Shown here piece by piece: positions 8,064-16,559 of a stretch of DNA of 64,000 nucleotides. Each line of letters opens with the position of its first letter. Positions within the stretch are counted from its first letter, which is position 1. A program made the translations under genes and the position numbers. The stretch covers positions 1 to 64,000 of the forward strand of contig NZ_CAJUBK010000006.1 in NCBI RefSeq assembly GCF_910584465.1, given 5' to 3'. A model generated the notes under the pieces. The model worked only from the letters and a program-made list of their open reading frames with translations. It did not search any database and was not told the DNA's origin. This DNA is from an uncultured Oscillibacter sp. (GTDB lineage Bacteria; Bacillota; Clostridia; Oscillospirales; Oscillospiraceae).

Positions 8064-8738
8064 TCAGCGGGACAGGCACTCCCGCACGGCGGCGGCGGCC
8101 TCCCGGTGGATGTCCTCCGGCGGACGGGGAGAGCCGTCCGCCGCGGCGCAGTCCACGATGACCCAGCCCAGGTCCTCCGCGATCTGCCGGGCGCTCTCCC
8201 GGCAGCGGCGGAGATACGCCCCGTCCCGCTCATGGATGTCGGCCCGGGTATCGGTCTCCTGCTCCCGCTGGCGCATCAGCCGGCCCGCCGCCTCGGAGGG
8301 CATATCCAGATAGAGCACCAGATCCGGCTCCGGCAGGCCCAGGCGCCCGTACTCCAGATCGAAGAGCCAGTCCAGATAGGCCCGCCGCTCCCCCTCGGGG
8401 AGCTTCGACGCCTGATGGACGGCGTTGGACGTCGTATAGCGGTCCGCCACCACCACGCCGCCGGACTCGTAAAACCCGCCCCAGTCCTCTTTATAGGAGG
8501 CATAGCGGTCCACGGCGAACATGGTGGACGCGGCGTAGGCGTTCACGTCGCCCGGCTGGTCCCCCAGGGCCCCCCGGAGATACCGGGCCGCCGGCTCGGC
8601 GAAGGGACTGCCGTACCGGGGGAAGTCGATCTCCCGGCAGGGGACGCCCCGATCCTCCAGGCTCCGCAGCAGCAGCTTGGCCTGGGTGGCCTTGCCGGAG
8701 CCGTCGGTGCCCTCCAGCACGATCAGCCTGCCTCTCAT
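8064..8738 (-). CDS. tmk: thymidylate kinase-like protein
   Basis: Phosphorylates dTMP to dTDP if it is a true Tmk. It has 224 residues: a P-loop GTDGSGKAT at residues 10-18, the substrate-site Arg/Tyr in VADRYTTSNAVHQ near residue 95, and a lid region rich in Arg (RLMRQREQETDTR). It is slightly longer than typical Tmk (about 205-212), with a C-terminal extension, as in a clostridial subgroup of dTMP kinase-like proteins. The ATG at 8738 overlaps the stop of the upstream glycosyltransferase gene (ATGA), so the two are translationally coupled. Confidence 0.88.
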   Translation of the reverse strand: MRGRLIVLEGTDGSGKATQAKLLLRSLEDRGVPCREIDFPRYGSPFAEPAARYLRGALGDQPGDVNAYAASTMFAVDRYASYKEDWGGFYESGGVVVADRYTTSNAVHQASKLPEGERRAYLDWLFDLEYGRLGLPEPDLVLYLDMPSEAAGRLMRQREQETDTRADIHERDGAYLRRCRESARQIAEDLGWVIVDCAAADGSPRPPEDIHREAAAAVRECLSR

Positions 8739-9454
8739 CTTCGTCTCTTCTCCTTCCGCACGTGGACCAGGAACAGCGGGAGCTTCATCATCCGTCCCAG
8801 CCGGCGGGGATCCCTGCACAGCCGGTAGAACCACTCCAGATCATGGTCGCACCAAAACTTCGGGGCGCGCTCCACCACGCCGGCGAACACGTCCAGGCTC
8901 CCGCCCAGGCCGCAGAGGAGGTGCGCTCCGGTCCGCGCGCCGTGCTTCGCCATCCAGCGCTCCTGCTTCGGGGCCCCCAGGCAGACGAAGACGCAGTCCG
9001 CGCCGCTGTCCCGGATCGCCTCGACGACCGGGGCGTCCTCCCGGAAATAGCCGTCGCGGGTCCCCGCGATCCTCAGCCCGGGGTATCTCTCCGCCAGGGC
9101 CACCCCCGCGGCCTCCGCCACGCCGGGCTTGGCCCCCAGGAGGTAGAGGGACAGGCCCTCCGCCGCCATCCGCTCCATCAGCCCGGCGGCGAACTCGATG
9201 CCGGGCACCCGGCCCTTCAGCGGCGTGCCCATCATCTGGGCGCCCTTCACCACGCCGATGCCGTCGGCCAGCACCAGGTCCGCGGCGTTCACCGCCTGCC
9301 GGGCCGCCAGATCCTCCCGGCAGACCTCCACGATCTCCGGGTTCGGCGTCACCACATAGTGGGCGCCGGGGCTGTGGAGGAGCTCCATGCCCCGCTCCAC
9401 GGCCTCTTCCATCGTCAAATCGTCAAAGCCGACGCCCAGCACATCCACACGCAC
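8735..9454 (-). CDS. WecG/TagA/CpsF family glycosyltransferase
   Basis: A 239-residue GT26 enzyme that probably transfers N-acetylmannosamine to undecaprenyl-diphosphate-GlcNAc in teichoic-acid or cell-wall polymer linkage-unit synthesis. Family motifs are visible: VVTPNPEIV (about residue 34), ADGIGVV with the proposed catalytic Asp (about 63-70), and CLGAPKQERW (about 155-165). The start is GTG at 9454 with GAGGTGG upstream. The basic C-terminus (RKEKRRR) could bind the membrane. No other linkage-unit genes lie in the window; it overlaps tmk by 4 bases. Confidence 0.9.
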   Translation of the reverse strand: MRVDVLGVGFDDLTMEEAVERGMELLHSPGAHYVVTPNPEIVEVCREDLAARQAVNAADLVLADGIGVVKGAQMMGTPLKGRVPGIEFAAGLMERMAAEGLSLYLLGAKPGVAEAAGVALAERYPGLRIAGTRDGYFREDAPVVEAIRDSGADCVFVCLGAPKQERWMAKHGARTGAHLLCGLGGSLDVFAGVVERAPKFWCDHDLEWFYRLCRDPRRLGRMMKLPLFLVHVRKEKRRR

Positions 9455-9592
9455 GCGGCCACCTCATTTCCAACAGATCCACAGGCAGGGGCCTGCTCCC
9501 AGGGCCCGCGGATGCGGGCCCTGAGCATATCCCTGCCATTTTACGGTCATTATAGCATAGGATACCATGCTTGTCCATCAAAAATCCCCGTC

Positions 9593-10510
9593 TCAGGGCC
9601 GGGCCGCCCCGGCCTCCCGGCGCAGCGGGATGGGCAGCTGGGCCAGGATCACCGCCGCCAGCATCAGCGCGCAGCCCAGGTACTCCCGCCCCGTCATCCG
9701 GTCCCCCAGGATCAGCGCCCCGGCGATGGTGGCGAAGACGGACTCCATGCTCATCAGCAGGGACACCACCGTGGGATCCGACCCCTTCTGGGCCAGGATC
9801 TGGAGGGTGTAGGCAACACCGCTGGAGAACACGCCCACATACAGCACCGGCCCCAGCCACCGGCCCAGCAGGGCCAGGCTCGGCGGCGTCTCCGTCAGCG
9901 CCCCCAGGGTGCAGATGGCCGTCATGACCAGGAACTGGGCGCAGGACAGGGCCACGCCGTCCACCCGGTCGGTGAAATGGTCCACCGCCATGATCTGCAC
10001 GGCGAAGCAGAAGGCGCAGGCCAGGACATACAGGTCCCCGCCGGTGACGGAGAACTCCTCGTTGACGCACAGGCAGTACAGCCCCGCCACCGCCAGGACG
10101 ACGCCCAGCCACACGGCCCGGGGGGCCTTCTTCCCCAGCAGCAGCCCGGCCAGGGGCACCAGGACGATGTACAGCGCCGTGATGAACCCGGCCTTGCCGG
10201 AGGTGGTGGTCTCCAGGCCCTTTTGCTGGAAGCAGCTGGCCACCGCCAGCGCCGTGCCGCAGGCCAGGCCCCCCACTGCCAGATCCCGCCGGGAGGCGGC
10301 GGGGGCCGCCGCCTCCCCGCTCCGCCTCCGGCAGGCCCGGCGCGCTCCGCACAGGCCCAGCAAAAAGACGAAGGCGATGGCCGCCCGGGCGGCGTTGAAG
10401 GTGAAGGGGCCCATATACTCCGCCCCCACGCTCTGGGCGACGAAGGCGGTGCCCCAGATCATGGCCGTGATCAGCGGCAGGACGTTTTGACGGATCTTGT
10501 TCGTTTTCAT
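9593..10510 (-). CDS. EamA/DMT family transporter
   Basis: A 305-residue integral membrane protein with ten hydrophobic segments in two EamA repeats of five. It begins with the characteristic LITAMIWGTAFVAQSVGA of the first repeat; the second starts around residue 165. DMT proteins export amino acids, nucleosides or other metabolites; the substrate cannot be told from the sequence. The start at 10510 is chosen by family alignment; AGAGGA abuts the ATG closely, so the start is less certain than the gene itself. Divergent from the alkyladenine glycosylase gene, with a 93-bp promoter gap. Confidence 0.9.
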   Translation of the reverse strand: MKTNKIRQNVLPLITAMIWGTAFVAQSVGAEYMGPFTFNAARAAIAFVFLLGLCGARRACRRRSGEAAAPAASRRDLAVGGLACGTALAVASCFQQKGLETTTSGKAGFITALYIVLVPLAGLLLGKKAPRAVWLGVVLAVAGLYCLCVNEEFSVTGGDLYVLACAFCFAVQIMAVDHFTDRVDGVALSCAQFLVMTAICTLGALTETPPSLALLGRWLGPVLYVGVFSSGVAYTLQILAQKGSDPTVVSLLMSMESVFATIAGALILGDRMTGREYLGCALMLAAVILAQLPIPLRREAGAARP

Positions 10511-10603
10511 TCCTCTTGCTCCATGTTCCCATTCGTGATATACTGGACACCGGCCTGGCATCCCAGGCCGCACAAATCCGTATTTTAACACCGAGGTGAG
10601 GAA

Positions 10604-11224
10604 ATGGCAAGGCTTTCCCGGGATTTCTATGCCCAGGACACGCTGGACGCCGCCCGGGCCCTGCTGGGCAAGTATCTGATCCGCCGCCTGGACGGCGAGA
10701 CGCTGGCGGGGCGCATCGTGGAGACCGAGGGCTACATCGGCCGCTGTGACAAGGCCTGTCACGCCTACGGCTACCGCCGCACTGCCCGGACGCGGACCCT
10801 CTTCGCCCCGCCGGGCACGGCCTATATCTACCTCATCTACGGCATGTACCACTGCCTGAACTTCGTCACGGAACCGGAGGGCGAGCCCGCCGCCGTGCTC
10901 CTCCGGGGGCTGGAGCCCGCGGCGGGCATAGAGACCATGGCCCGCCTCCGCTACGGGGACGAGCCCATGACGCCCTACCGGCGGAAAAACTTCCTCAACG
11001 GCCCCGGCAAGGTCTGCCGGGCCCTGGCCCTGACCCGGGAGCAGGACGGGCTGGACCTGACCGGGGACACCCTGTTCATCTGCGGCTCGCTGGAGGACGC
11101 GGGGCTCCCGCCCTCCCCCGTCCCGGCGGGAGAGAGGATCGCCGCCGGTCCCCGGATCGGCGTGGACTACGCGGAGGAGGCCAGGGACTTCCCCTGGCGC
11201 TTCCGCCTGGTGAAGGAGGAGTGA
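10604..11224 (+). CDS. DNA-3-methyladenine glycosylase (AAG/MPG family)
   Basis: Base-excision repair enzyme that removes alkylated and deaminated purines. Its 206 residues match the AAG family, with the catalytic Glu in IVETEGYIG (about residue 41), the aromatic intercalation region YLIYGMYHCLNFV (about 86-98), and GPGKVCRALAL (about 139-149). GAGGTGAGG lies upstream of the ATG. It is followed after 3 bases by a HAD hydrolase gene, and the two are likely cotranscribed. Confidence 0.93.
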   Translation: MARLSRDFYAQDTLDAARALLGKYLIRRLDGETLAGRIVETEGYIGRCDKACHAYGYRRTARTRTLFAPPGTAYIYLIYGMYHCLNFVTEPEGEPAAVLLRGLEPAAGIETMARLRYGDEPMTPYRRKNFLNGPGKVCRALALTREQDGLDLTGDTLFICGSLEDAGLPPSPVPAGERIAAGPRIGVDYAEEARDFPWRFRLVKEE

Positions 11225-11227
11225 ACG

Positions 11228-11866
11228 ATGTTCCTGTTCGATATGGACGGCGTGCTCACCGATTCCAACGGCGTTTGGAAGAAGGTGGACCGGGAGTTCC
11301 TGACCCGCCGGGGCCTGCGCTATACCCACGCCTATTATGAGGGCGTGGCCCACGTCCCCCTGCCCCAGGCGGCGGTGTTCACCAAAGCGTTCTGCCAGCT
11401 CACCGAGTCCTGCGAGTCCATCGTCGCCGAGTGGATGGAGCTGGCCCAGGGGGCCTATGCCCACGTGCCGGTGAAGCCCGGCGTCCGGGCCTATCTGCGG
11501 CAGTGCCGGTCCGAGGGGCGGCGGATGGCCGTGGTGACCTCCAGCGTGCCGGAGCACTGCCACATGGCCCTGGAGGCGCTGGACCTGGAGAAGTATTTCG
11601 AGCGGATCACCTTCGCCCAGGAGCTGGGGCTGGAGAAGCGCAGGCCGGACGTCTGGCTGGCCGCCGCCAAGGCCGCCGGGGTACGGCCCGAGGACTGCAC
11701 CGTCTTCGACGACAGCCTCGCCGCCTGCCAGGGGGCCAGGGCCGCGAGGATGCGGGTGGTGGGCGTCTATGACGCGCTGTTCGCCCACGACGAGGCCGAG
11801 ATGCGGGACTACTGCGACGTATATATCAAGAGCTTCGAGGAGCTGCTCCTCTCGAAAGGGAAGTAG
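11228..11866 (+). CDS. HAD family hydrolase (beta-phosphoglucomutase-like)
   Basis: A 212-residue HAD phosphatase or phosphomutase. Motif I is DMDGVLTDS (residues 5-13) with both Asp; motif II is VVTSS (about residue 100); motif III Lys lies in LGLEKRRPDVWLAA; motif IV is VFDDSLAACQGARAA. A helical cap lies between motifs I and II (about 18-85), as in subfamily IA enzymes. It starts 3 bases after the glycosylase gene. Substrate unknown. Confidence 0.88.
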   Translation: MFLFDMDGVLTDSNGVWKKVDREFLTRRGLRYTHAYYEGVAHVPLPQAAVFTKAFCQLTESCESIVAEWMELAQGAYAHVPVKPGVRAYLRQCRSEGRRMAVVTSSVPEHCHMALEALDLEKYFERITFAQELGLEKRRPDVWLAAAKAAGVRPEDCTVFDDSLAACQGARAARMRVVGVYDALFAHDEAEMRDYCDVYIKSFEELLLSKGK

Positions 11867-11923
11867 GCGGAGCGCGCCCGCCCGCGCTCCGGCGGGCCGG
11901 GGCGGCGGAGGGGAGGACCGGGG

Positions 11924-12553
11924 ATGGAGGAGAGGATGGGCGCGGGCCCTTTGACCGCCGCCGTCATGACCGCCCGCGGGGAGGACGGCACGCTTTCCCG
12001 GCAAAGCTTCCGCCGGGAGACGGCGGAGGGGATGGACGCCTCGGACCTCACCTTCCGGCAGGTGCGGTTCCTGGGCTGCCGGTTCCTGACGTGCGACTTC
12101 CGCGCCGCCGCCTTTTACGACTGCGTCTTCCAGGACTGCGCCTTCCTCTCCTGCCGCCTGGCCCGGAGCTTCTGGAAGGGCTCCGCCCTCACGGGCTGCA
12201 AGGCCGAGGGCGCCGATCTCCGGAAGGGCCGCTTCAAGGACTGCAGGCTGGACCGCCTCCGCCTGCGGTACGCCAACCTCAACGGCGCGCTCTGGGAGCG
12301 CTGCGCCCTGTCGGACTGCGACCTGGCGGAGAGCGCCTGCCAGGAGCTGAAGGTGGTGAAGACCACCCTGCATAAGACCGACTTCACCGGCGCGGACCTC
12401 TTCCGGGCCGTGCTCAAGGGGGCGGACCTCTCCGGCTGCACCCTGGACGGGATCTCCCTCTCCGCCTCCTGCCAGGAGCTCAAGGGCGCGAAGATCCACG
12501 CCTCCCAGGCGGCGGTGGTGGCCCGGATCTTGGGGATCGAGGTGGAGGGGTGA
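11924..12553 (+). CDS. pentapeptide-repeat protein
   Basis: A 209-residue right-handed quadrilateral beta-helix protein. From about residue 45 the sequence follows the A(D/N)LXX-type pattern, with many Cys or Phe at the central position (VRFLGCRFLTCDFRAAAFYD and on). Two blocks are separated by a less regular loop near residues 135-145. The size and Cys-rich coils resemble Qnr/McbG-type proteins that can protect DNA gyrase, but most family members have no known role and resistance cannot be claimed. Ribosome sites precede both the ATG at 11924 and one at 11936, so the start is uncertain. Confidence 0.85.
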   Translation: MEERMGAGPLTAAVMTARGEDGTLSRQSFRRETAEGMDASDLTFRQVRFLGCRFLTCDFRAAAFYDCVFQDCAFLSCRLARSFWKGSALTGCKAEGADLRKGRFKDCRLDRLRLRYANLNGALWERCALSDCDLAESACQELKVVKTTLHKTDFTGADLFRAVLKGADLSGCTLDGISLSASCQELKGAKIHASQAAVVARILGIEVEG

Positions 12554-12564
12554 GCGGACACGAC

Positions 12565-12594
12565 GCGGGAGGGCCAGGACACTGGCCCTCCCGC
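12565..12594. terminator. hairpin terminator between convergent genes
   Basis: A 13-bp perfect stem (GCGGGAGGGCCAG, loop GACA) 12 bases after the pentapeptide-repeat gene. No long T run follows on the plus strand. The remaining 240 bp up to the htrA stop (12595-12834) show no gene or repeat that I can support. Confidence 0.6.
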
Positions 12595-12834
12595 AGTTTG
12601 CGTCTATCATGGCATTTTGCCATTCCGGCGGGTCTCCCCGCCCTGTTCCATCTATATACACCTCTCGCCGCCCGCCGCATCGGCGGTTTTTTGCCCTGCC
12701 GCAGCGTTCGCCGCGAGACCGCCGCCGGGAAACGAGAGGGCGTGCCACTCAAGATCGGTATCCGCGGACGCCGGGCGCCGTCCGGCGGGGGATCCCCCGT
12801 CCATCCGGCATCCCCCGGCCGTGGATACAGAATC

Positions 12835-14217
12835 TCAGCCGAAGAAGTACCGGAACATATCGAACGGATCGTAGCCGCCGTTCCCGCCGCCGCTGTAATA
12901 GTTCCCGTTGTTCTGATCCCCCTGGCCCTGCTGGACCTGCTGCTGGCCCTGCTCCTCCTTGGGCGCCGCGCCCCAGGTCAGATCCAGGGTGACGGTGCCG
13001 TCGGGACGGTAGACCTCCAGCTTGGCGGCGTCCCCGGCGGAGTACTTCTTTTTCGCCAGGTTCAGATCCTCCACGGTCCGGATCTGCGCGTCGTCCACCT
13101 TGGTGATGACATCGCCCATCTTCAGCCCCGCCTCCTCGGCGGCGCTGCCGGGCTCCACGGAGCAGACGAACACGCCGGCCTTGACGTCATAGCGGTACAT
13201 GGCCGCGCCGTTCTCCGTCAGGGTCTGGGGGGTGATGCCCAGCCAGGCCCGGTCGGTCACATAGCCGTTGGTCATGATGTCCTTCACCATGGAGAACACG
13301 TCGTTCATGGGGATGGCGAAGCCCAGGCCCTCCACCGCGGTGCCGTTGGAGGACTGCGAGTACTTGGCGGAGACGATGCCCACCACCTCGCCGAACTGGT
13401 TGAAGAGGGGGCCGCCGGAGTTGCCGGGATTGATGGAGGTATCCGTCTGGATCATGTTGAAGGGCGTGCCGTCCACATTGATGGGCCGGTCCACGCAGGA
13501 GACCATGCCGCCGGTCATGGAGAAGGTCAGCTCGCCCAGGGGGTTGCCGATGGCCAGGACGTGGTCGCCCACGTTCAGGGTCGTGCTGTCGCCCAGGGTG
13601 ACGGACTGGAGGTCCGCGGCCTCCACCTTGATGACGGCGATGTCATAGTCCTCCTCCCCGCCGATGTAGGTCGCGTTGTACTCGTCCCCGTTGTACATGG
13701 TGACCGTCACGGTCTCCGCGCCCTTCACCACATGGTAGTTGGTGAGGATATACCCATCCTTGCTCAGCACGAAGCCGGATCCCGCAGAGGCCGACTGCAC
13801 CGGCTGGCCGAAGAAGTTGTATCCGGCGGTGGCCGACGTGCGGATGGACACCACGCTGTTGACGTTGGCGGCGTAGACCTCGGCGTCGCTCATGACCGTC
13901 TGGCCGTCCACGCTGTGGAGGGCCACCTGGGTGACGGGGCGGCTGGAGACATCGATCTGGCTCTCGTTCCCCCCGCCGTAACGGGAGGCGGCCCACACGG
14001 CCCCTCCCCCCGCCGCGCCGCCAAGCAGCGCGCAGCTCAGGGCCAGGGCGGCGAACTTCAGGCCGAGGCGGTCTTTCTTCACTCTCTTCATCTCCTGGAC
14101 AGGCCCCTGGGGGCCGGACTGCGGTCCGCCGGAGGGGTGGAGCGTCTCGCCGAACGTGGGCTCCGCGCCGTCCTTGCGGTAGGTGTAGTGGTACAGGTTC
14201 CTCTCGTCGTTATACAT
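12835..14217 (-). CDS. htrA: HtrA/DegP-like S1C serine protease
   Basis: Membrane-anchored envelope quality-control protease of 460 residues. It has a cytoplasmic tail, one membrane helix (LGLKFAALALSCALLGGAAG, about 63-82), a trypsin-like domain with triad His in ILTNYHVVKGA, Asp in EEDYDIAVIKV and Ser in INPGNSGGPLF, then one PDZ domain (about 320-410) and a Gln/Gly/Asn-rich C-terminal tail. AAGGAGGAAG precedes the ATG at 14217. Upstream, at 14348-14359, the minus strand carries CCGTCTATACTA, which also occurs upstream of the sigV-like gene at 46850. Extracytoplasmic stress control is therefore plausible but not shown. Confidence 0.93.
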   Translation of the reverse strand: MYNDERNLYHYTYRKDGAEPTFGETLHPSGGPQSGPQGPVQEMKRVKKDRLGLKFAALALSCALLGGAAGGGAVWAASRYGGGNESQIDVSSRPVTQVALHSVDGQTVMSDAEVYAANVNSVVSIRTSATAGYNFFGQPVQSASAGSGFVLSKDGYILTNYHVVKGAETVTVTMYNGDEYNATYIGGEEDYDIAVIKVEAADLQSVTLGDSTTLNVGDHVLAIGNPLGELTFSMTGGMVSCVDRPINVDGTPFNMIQTDTSINPGNSGGPLFNQFGEVVGIVSAKYSQSSNGTAVEGLGFAIPMNDVFSMVKDIMTNGYVTDRAWLGITPQTLTENGAAMYRYDVKAGVFVCSVEPGSAAEEAGLKMGDVITKVDDAQIRTVEDLNLAKKKYSAGDAAKLEVYRPDGTVTLDLTWGAAPKEEQGQQQVQQGQGDQNNGNYYSGGGNGGYDPFDMFRYFFG

Positions 14218-14413
14218 AATGACTTCCTCCTTATTATGTATCCCGTTCTTCCTTTTCTTAGAAGCTAAGATAACAGGGATCTGTGTCGAATGTATGAACT
14301 GGGATCGTCCGATCTTTAAATTCCGCATCGCCCCGGCTCTATCGTCATAGTATAGACGGGAGAACTTAAAAATCGCTGAAAGAAGTTTGAAGGATCTTTG
14401 AACGATGAGGGTC

Positions 14414-14442
14414 TTGCTTCCCCGGGCCCTTTGTGCTATGAT
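14414..14442 (+). promoter_or_regulatory. sigma-A-type promoter of the Cys/His repeat gene
   Basis: TTGCTT (14414-14419), 17 bases, TATGAT (14437-14442), ending 35 bases before the ATG. This divergent gap also holds the htrA upstream region. Confidence 0.6.
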
Positions 14443-14477
14443 GATCACAACACTATGGATGTAGGAGGTCTCTCACC

Positions 14478-15167
14478 ATGTCGATCAAGAGGAACCTTTT
14501 CTGTCTCCTGGCCCTGGCCATACTCCTGGCCCTGCCGGTCTCCGCCCATGGGCACGGGCACCACGGCGGCTGCCATGGGCGGCCCACCACCCCCCAGCCC
14601 TCCGTGCCCAAGCCCATCGCCGTCTGCACGGTGGAGGGCTGCACCACCGCCGGGCGGCACACCCACGGGGGCGTCACCTACTGCGGCTATCCCCACCGGA
14701 GCGGCTTCTGCGACAACAACTGCCGGGCCCTGTGCGCCGTGGAGGGCTGCGAGGCCCTGGGACGGCACACGCACAGCGGCGTCACCTACTGCGGCTATGC
14801 CCACGCGGACGGCTTCTGCGACGGCAGCTGCCGGGCCCTGTGCACCATCGTCACCTGTGAGGCCGAGGGACGGCATGTCCACGGCGGCGTCACCTACTGC
14901 AACTATCCCCATCTGGAGGGCTTCTGCGACGGGAACTGCCGCCCCCTCTGCACCGCCGATAACTGCGCCATCCCCGGACAGCATGACCACGGCGGCAATG
15001 CCTGCTGCGGCTATCATCACGTGGACGGGTTCTGCGACGGGAGCTGCCGCCCCCTGTGCACCGTGGAGGGCTGTACGCTCACCGGGCCCCACACCCACGG
15101 CGGGAAGCGCTGCTGCGGCGACCACCATTCGGACGGCTTCTGCGAAGCCATCTACCACGCCGCCTAA
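14478..15167 (+). CDS. secreted Cys/His-rich protein with five 36-residue repeats
   Basis: A 229-residue secreted protein. The signal peptide (residues 1-23, ending LPVSA) is followed by HGHGHHGGCHG and a Pro-rich linker, then five tandem 36-residue units (about residues 49-228). Each follows the pattern C-x4-C-x3-G-x-H-x-H-x-G-x3-C-x4-H-x2-G-F-C-D-x2-C, degenerating at the last cysteine of unit 5. The regular Cys/His spacing strongly suggests metal binding or disulphide-braced modules outside the cell. TAGGAGG precedes the ATG. I do not recognise a named family. Divergent from htrA. Confidence 0.85.
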   Translation: MSIKRNLFCLLALAILLALPVSAHGHGHHGGCHGRPTTPQPSVPKPIAVCTVEGCTTAGRHTHGGVTYCGYPHRSGFCDNNCRALCAVEGCEALGRHTHSGVTYCGYAHADGFCDGSCRALCTIVTCEAEGRHVHGGVTYCNYPHLEGFCDGNCRPLCTADNCAIPGQHDHGGNACCGYHHVDGFCDGSCRPLCTVEGCTLTGPHTHGGKRCCGDHHSDGFCEAIYHAA

Positions 15168-15229
15168 GGGATCTCGTCCCTCCATCCCCCGCGGGGGCCG
15201 GGGGACTCGCGGAGGACCGATGCGCACCG

Positions 15230-15334
15230 AAGGGACCCCTCCCGGGTCCCTCCCGTGACGCTCCTCCTCCCCGCCGATGAGATCTCCACTGCTTTTTCGG
15301 CACTTCGGGGACCGCCGCATGGCGGTCCCTTTTT
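15230..15334 (+). repeat. hairpin element module C with terminator, copy 3
   Basis: Only module C of the dispersed element is present (15230-15305: GGGACCC/GGGTCCC hairpin and the CTCCTCCTCCCCGCCGATG tail ending TTTTTCGGCACTTC). It is followed by a true terminator hairpin (GGGACCGCC-GCAT-GGCGGTCCC-TTTTT, 15308-15334), which presumably ends transcription of the five-repeat gene. It fills most of the 356-bp gap before the DUF1540 gene. Confidence 0.8.
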
Positions 15335-15523
15335 CCATGCCAAAATTTTCAGCCGCACCGGACCGCGCATACTCTCTCCCTCCCGGAGCAAACTAGGAGG
15401 GCGCTGATGGAGCGGACGGCTCTCATCAGGACGTGGAGAACGGCGCCGGGGCGTCCTCTTCACACTGGGGAAGCGCTGGACGCGCCTCGGCGCCGGAAAA
15501 ATCTTCACGCGGGAGGTCTCGTC

Positions 15524-15715
15524 ATGACCAGAGATTGCACCAACGGCGGCTGCGCCTGCAAGCCCAACCAGAGCATCAAGTGTACCGTCAACAACTGTGC
15601 CAACCACTGCCAGGACAACGAGTACTGCGGCCTGAACACCATCCAGGTGGGCACCCACGAGAGCAACCCCACTATGGTGGAGTGCGTGGACTGCCAGAGC
15701 TTCAAGCTGAAATAA
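15524..15715 (+). CDS. DUF1540 domain protein
   Basis: A 63-residue cytoplasmic mini-protein with the DUF1540 pattern: CTVNNCANHCQDNEYCGLNT followed by IQVGTH and a final CVDCQSF. The four-plus-two cysteines suggest a small metal site; family function is unknown and it is common in spore-forming Firmicutes. The ATG at 15524 has GGGAGG 6 bases upstream; the frame is open further upstream, but without a ribosome site. Probably monocistronic, 58 bases before the TSUP genes. Confidence 0.85.
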   Translation: MTRDCTNGGCACKPNQSIKCTVNNCANHCQDNEYCGLNTIQVGTHESNPTMVECVDCQSFKLK

Positions 15716-15772
15716 GCGGACGGCTCCTGCCCCGGCCCCGCCGGGGCATACATAACGAGAGGAGGCGGCGCA

Positions 15773-16126
15773 GTGGAAGGAGCGTGGACGGCCCGGATCG
15801 CCGGAGGCGCGGCGGGCCTGGCCAACGGCCTGTTCGGCGGCGGCGGGGGCATGGTGTTCCTGCCCATACAGTCCCGGTGGGGGGACCTGGACCAGCGCAA
15901 ACTATACGCCACCTGCGTGGGGGTCATCTTCCCGGTGTGCCTGGTGTCGGCGGCGGTGTATGTCTGGCGGGGCGGCGTGTCCCTCATGACGGCCCTGCCC
16001 TACCTGGCCGGGGGGCTCATCGGCGGGTGGCTCGGCGGGAAGCTGTACGGCAAGATCTCCACGAAGTCCTTGAAGTGGCTCTTCGCCGCCTTCCTCTTCT
16101 ACGCGGGGGTGAGATATCTGCTGTGA
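15773..16126 (+). CDS. TSUP (TauE/SafE) transporter, half-size subunit 1
   Basis: A 117-residue membrane protein equal to one TSUP repeat. It has four hydrophobic helices and the family N-terminal signature GGAAGLANGLFGGGGGMVFL (residues about 11-30). The start is GTG at 15773, preceded by GAGGAGG. Full-length TSUP sulfite/organosulfonate exporters are about 250 residues with two such repeats; here the second repeat is a separate gene overlapping by 4 bases. The pair most likely forms a heterodimeric transporter. Substrate unknown. Confidence 0.88.
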   Translation: MEGAWTARIAGGAAGLANGLFGGGGGMVFLPIQSRWGDLDQRKLYATCVGVIFPVCLVSAAVYVWRGGVSLMTALPYLAGGLIGGWLGGKLYGKISTKSLKWLFAAFLFYAGVRYLL

Positions 16127-16497
16127 CGGACTGGCTGATCCCATTTTTGTGCGGCCTGGGGGCCAGCGTGATCTCCGCCTGGGGCGTGGGCGGCGGGACG
16201 CTGCTTCTGCTGGTGATGACGCTGTTCCTGGGCGTGGACCAGCGGACGGCCCAGGGCGTGAACCTGCTGTTCTTCCTCCCCACCGCCGCCAGCGCCCTGG
16301 TCTGCCACGCCAAGGCCGGGTATCTGGACAAGCCCACGCTGAAAGCCGCCGTGCCCGCCGCCGTCGCCGCCGCGCTGATCGGGGCCTGGGTGTCCAACGC
16401 GGTGGATGTGGAGGTCCTCCGCAAGCCCTTCGGGGCCTATCTGCTCTTGTCGGGGGCCAGCCTGATCTGGCCCCGGAAGGACACCAAGGGAGCGTGA
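16123..16497 (+). CDS. TSUP (TauE/SafE) transporter, half-size subunit 2
   Basis: A 124-residue membrane protein with four hydrophobic helices and the TSUP motif CGLGASVISAWGVGGGTLLL at its N-terminus, followed by GVDQRTAQGVNLLFFLP. The start is a GTG that overlaps the TGA of subunit 1 (GTGA), implying coupled translation. The two proteins share the TSUP half-repeat pattern but are in different reading frames, so this is an authentic two-gene arrangement or a long-fixed split rather than one gene read through. Confidence 0.87.
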   Translation: MTDWLIPFLCGLGASVISAWGVGGGTLLLLVMTLFLGVDQRTAQGVNLLFFLPTAASALVCHAKAGYLDKPTLKAAVPAAVAAALIGAWVSNAVDVEVLRKPFGAYLLLSGASLIWPRKDTKGA

Positions 16498-16559
16498 GCC
16501 GGCGCAGGCGCCCACCGGCCGGGGGGGATGTCCCCATTCGGCGCAAACCTCCAGGGCGT

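Noticed and set aside
7590..8313. Alternative frames through the Cys/Gly-rich gene (Ala-rich or Leu/Arg-rich proteins)
   Set aside because: The Cys/Gly frame has a ribosome site, a membrane helix and a proper start; the others are low-complexity shadows.
11924..12553. Quinolone-resistance (Qnr) gene
   Set aside because: The pentapeptide fold is clear, but the sequence pattern alone does not identify a gyrase-protecting Qnr.
14600..15160. CRISPR-like spacing of about 108 bp repeats
   Set aside because: The period is exactly 36 codons in an open frame with conserved Cys/His; these are protein repeats, not spacers.
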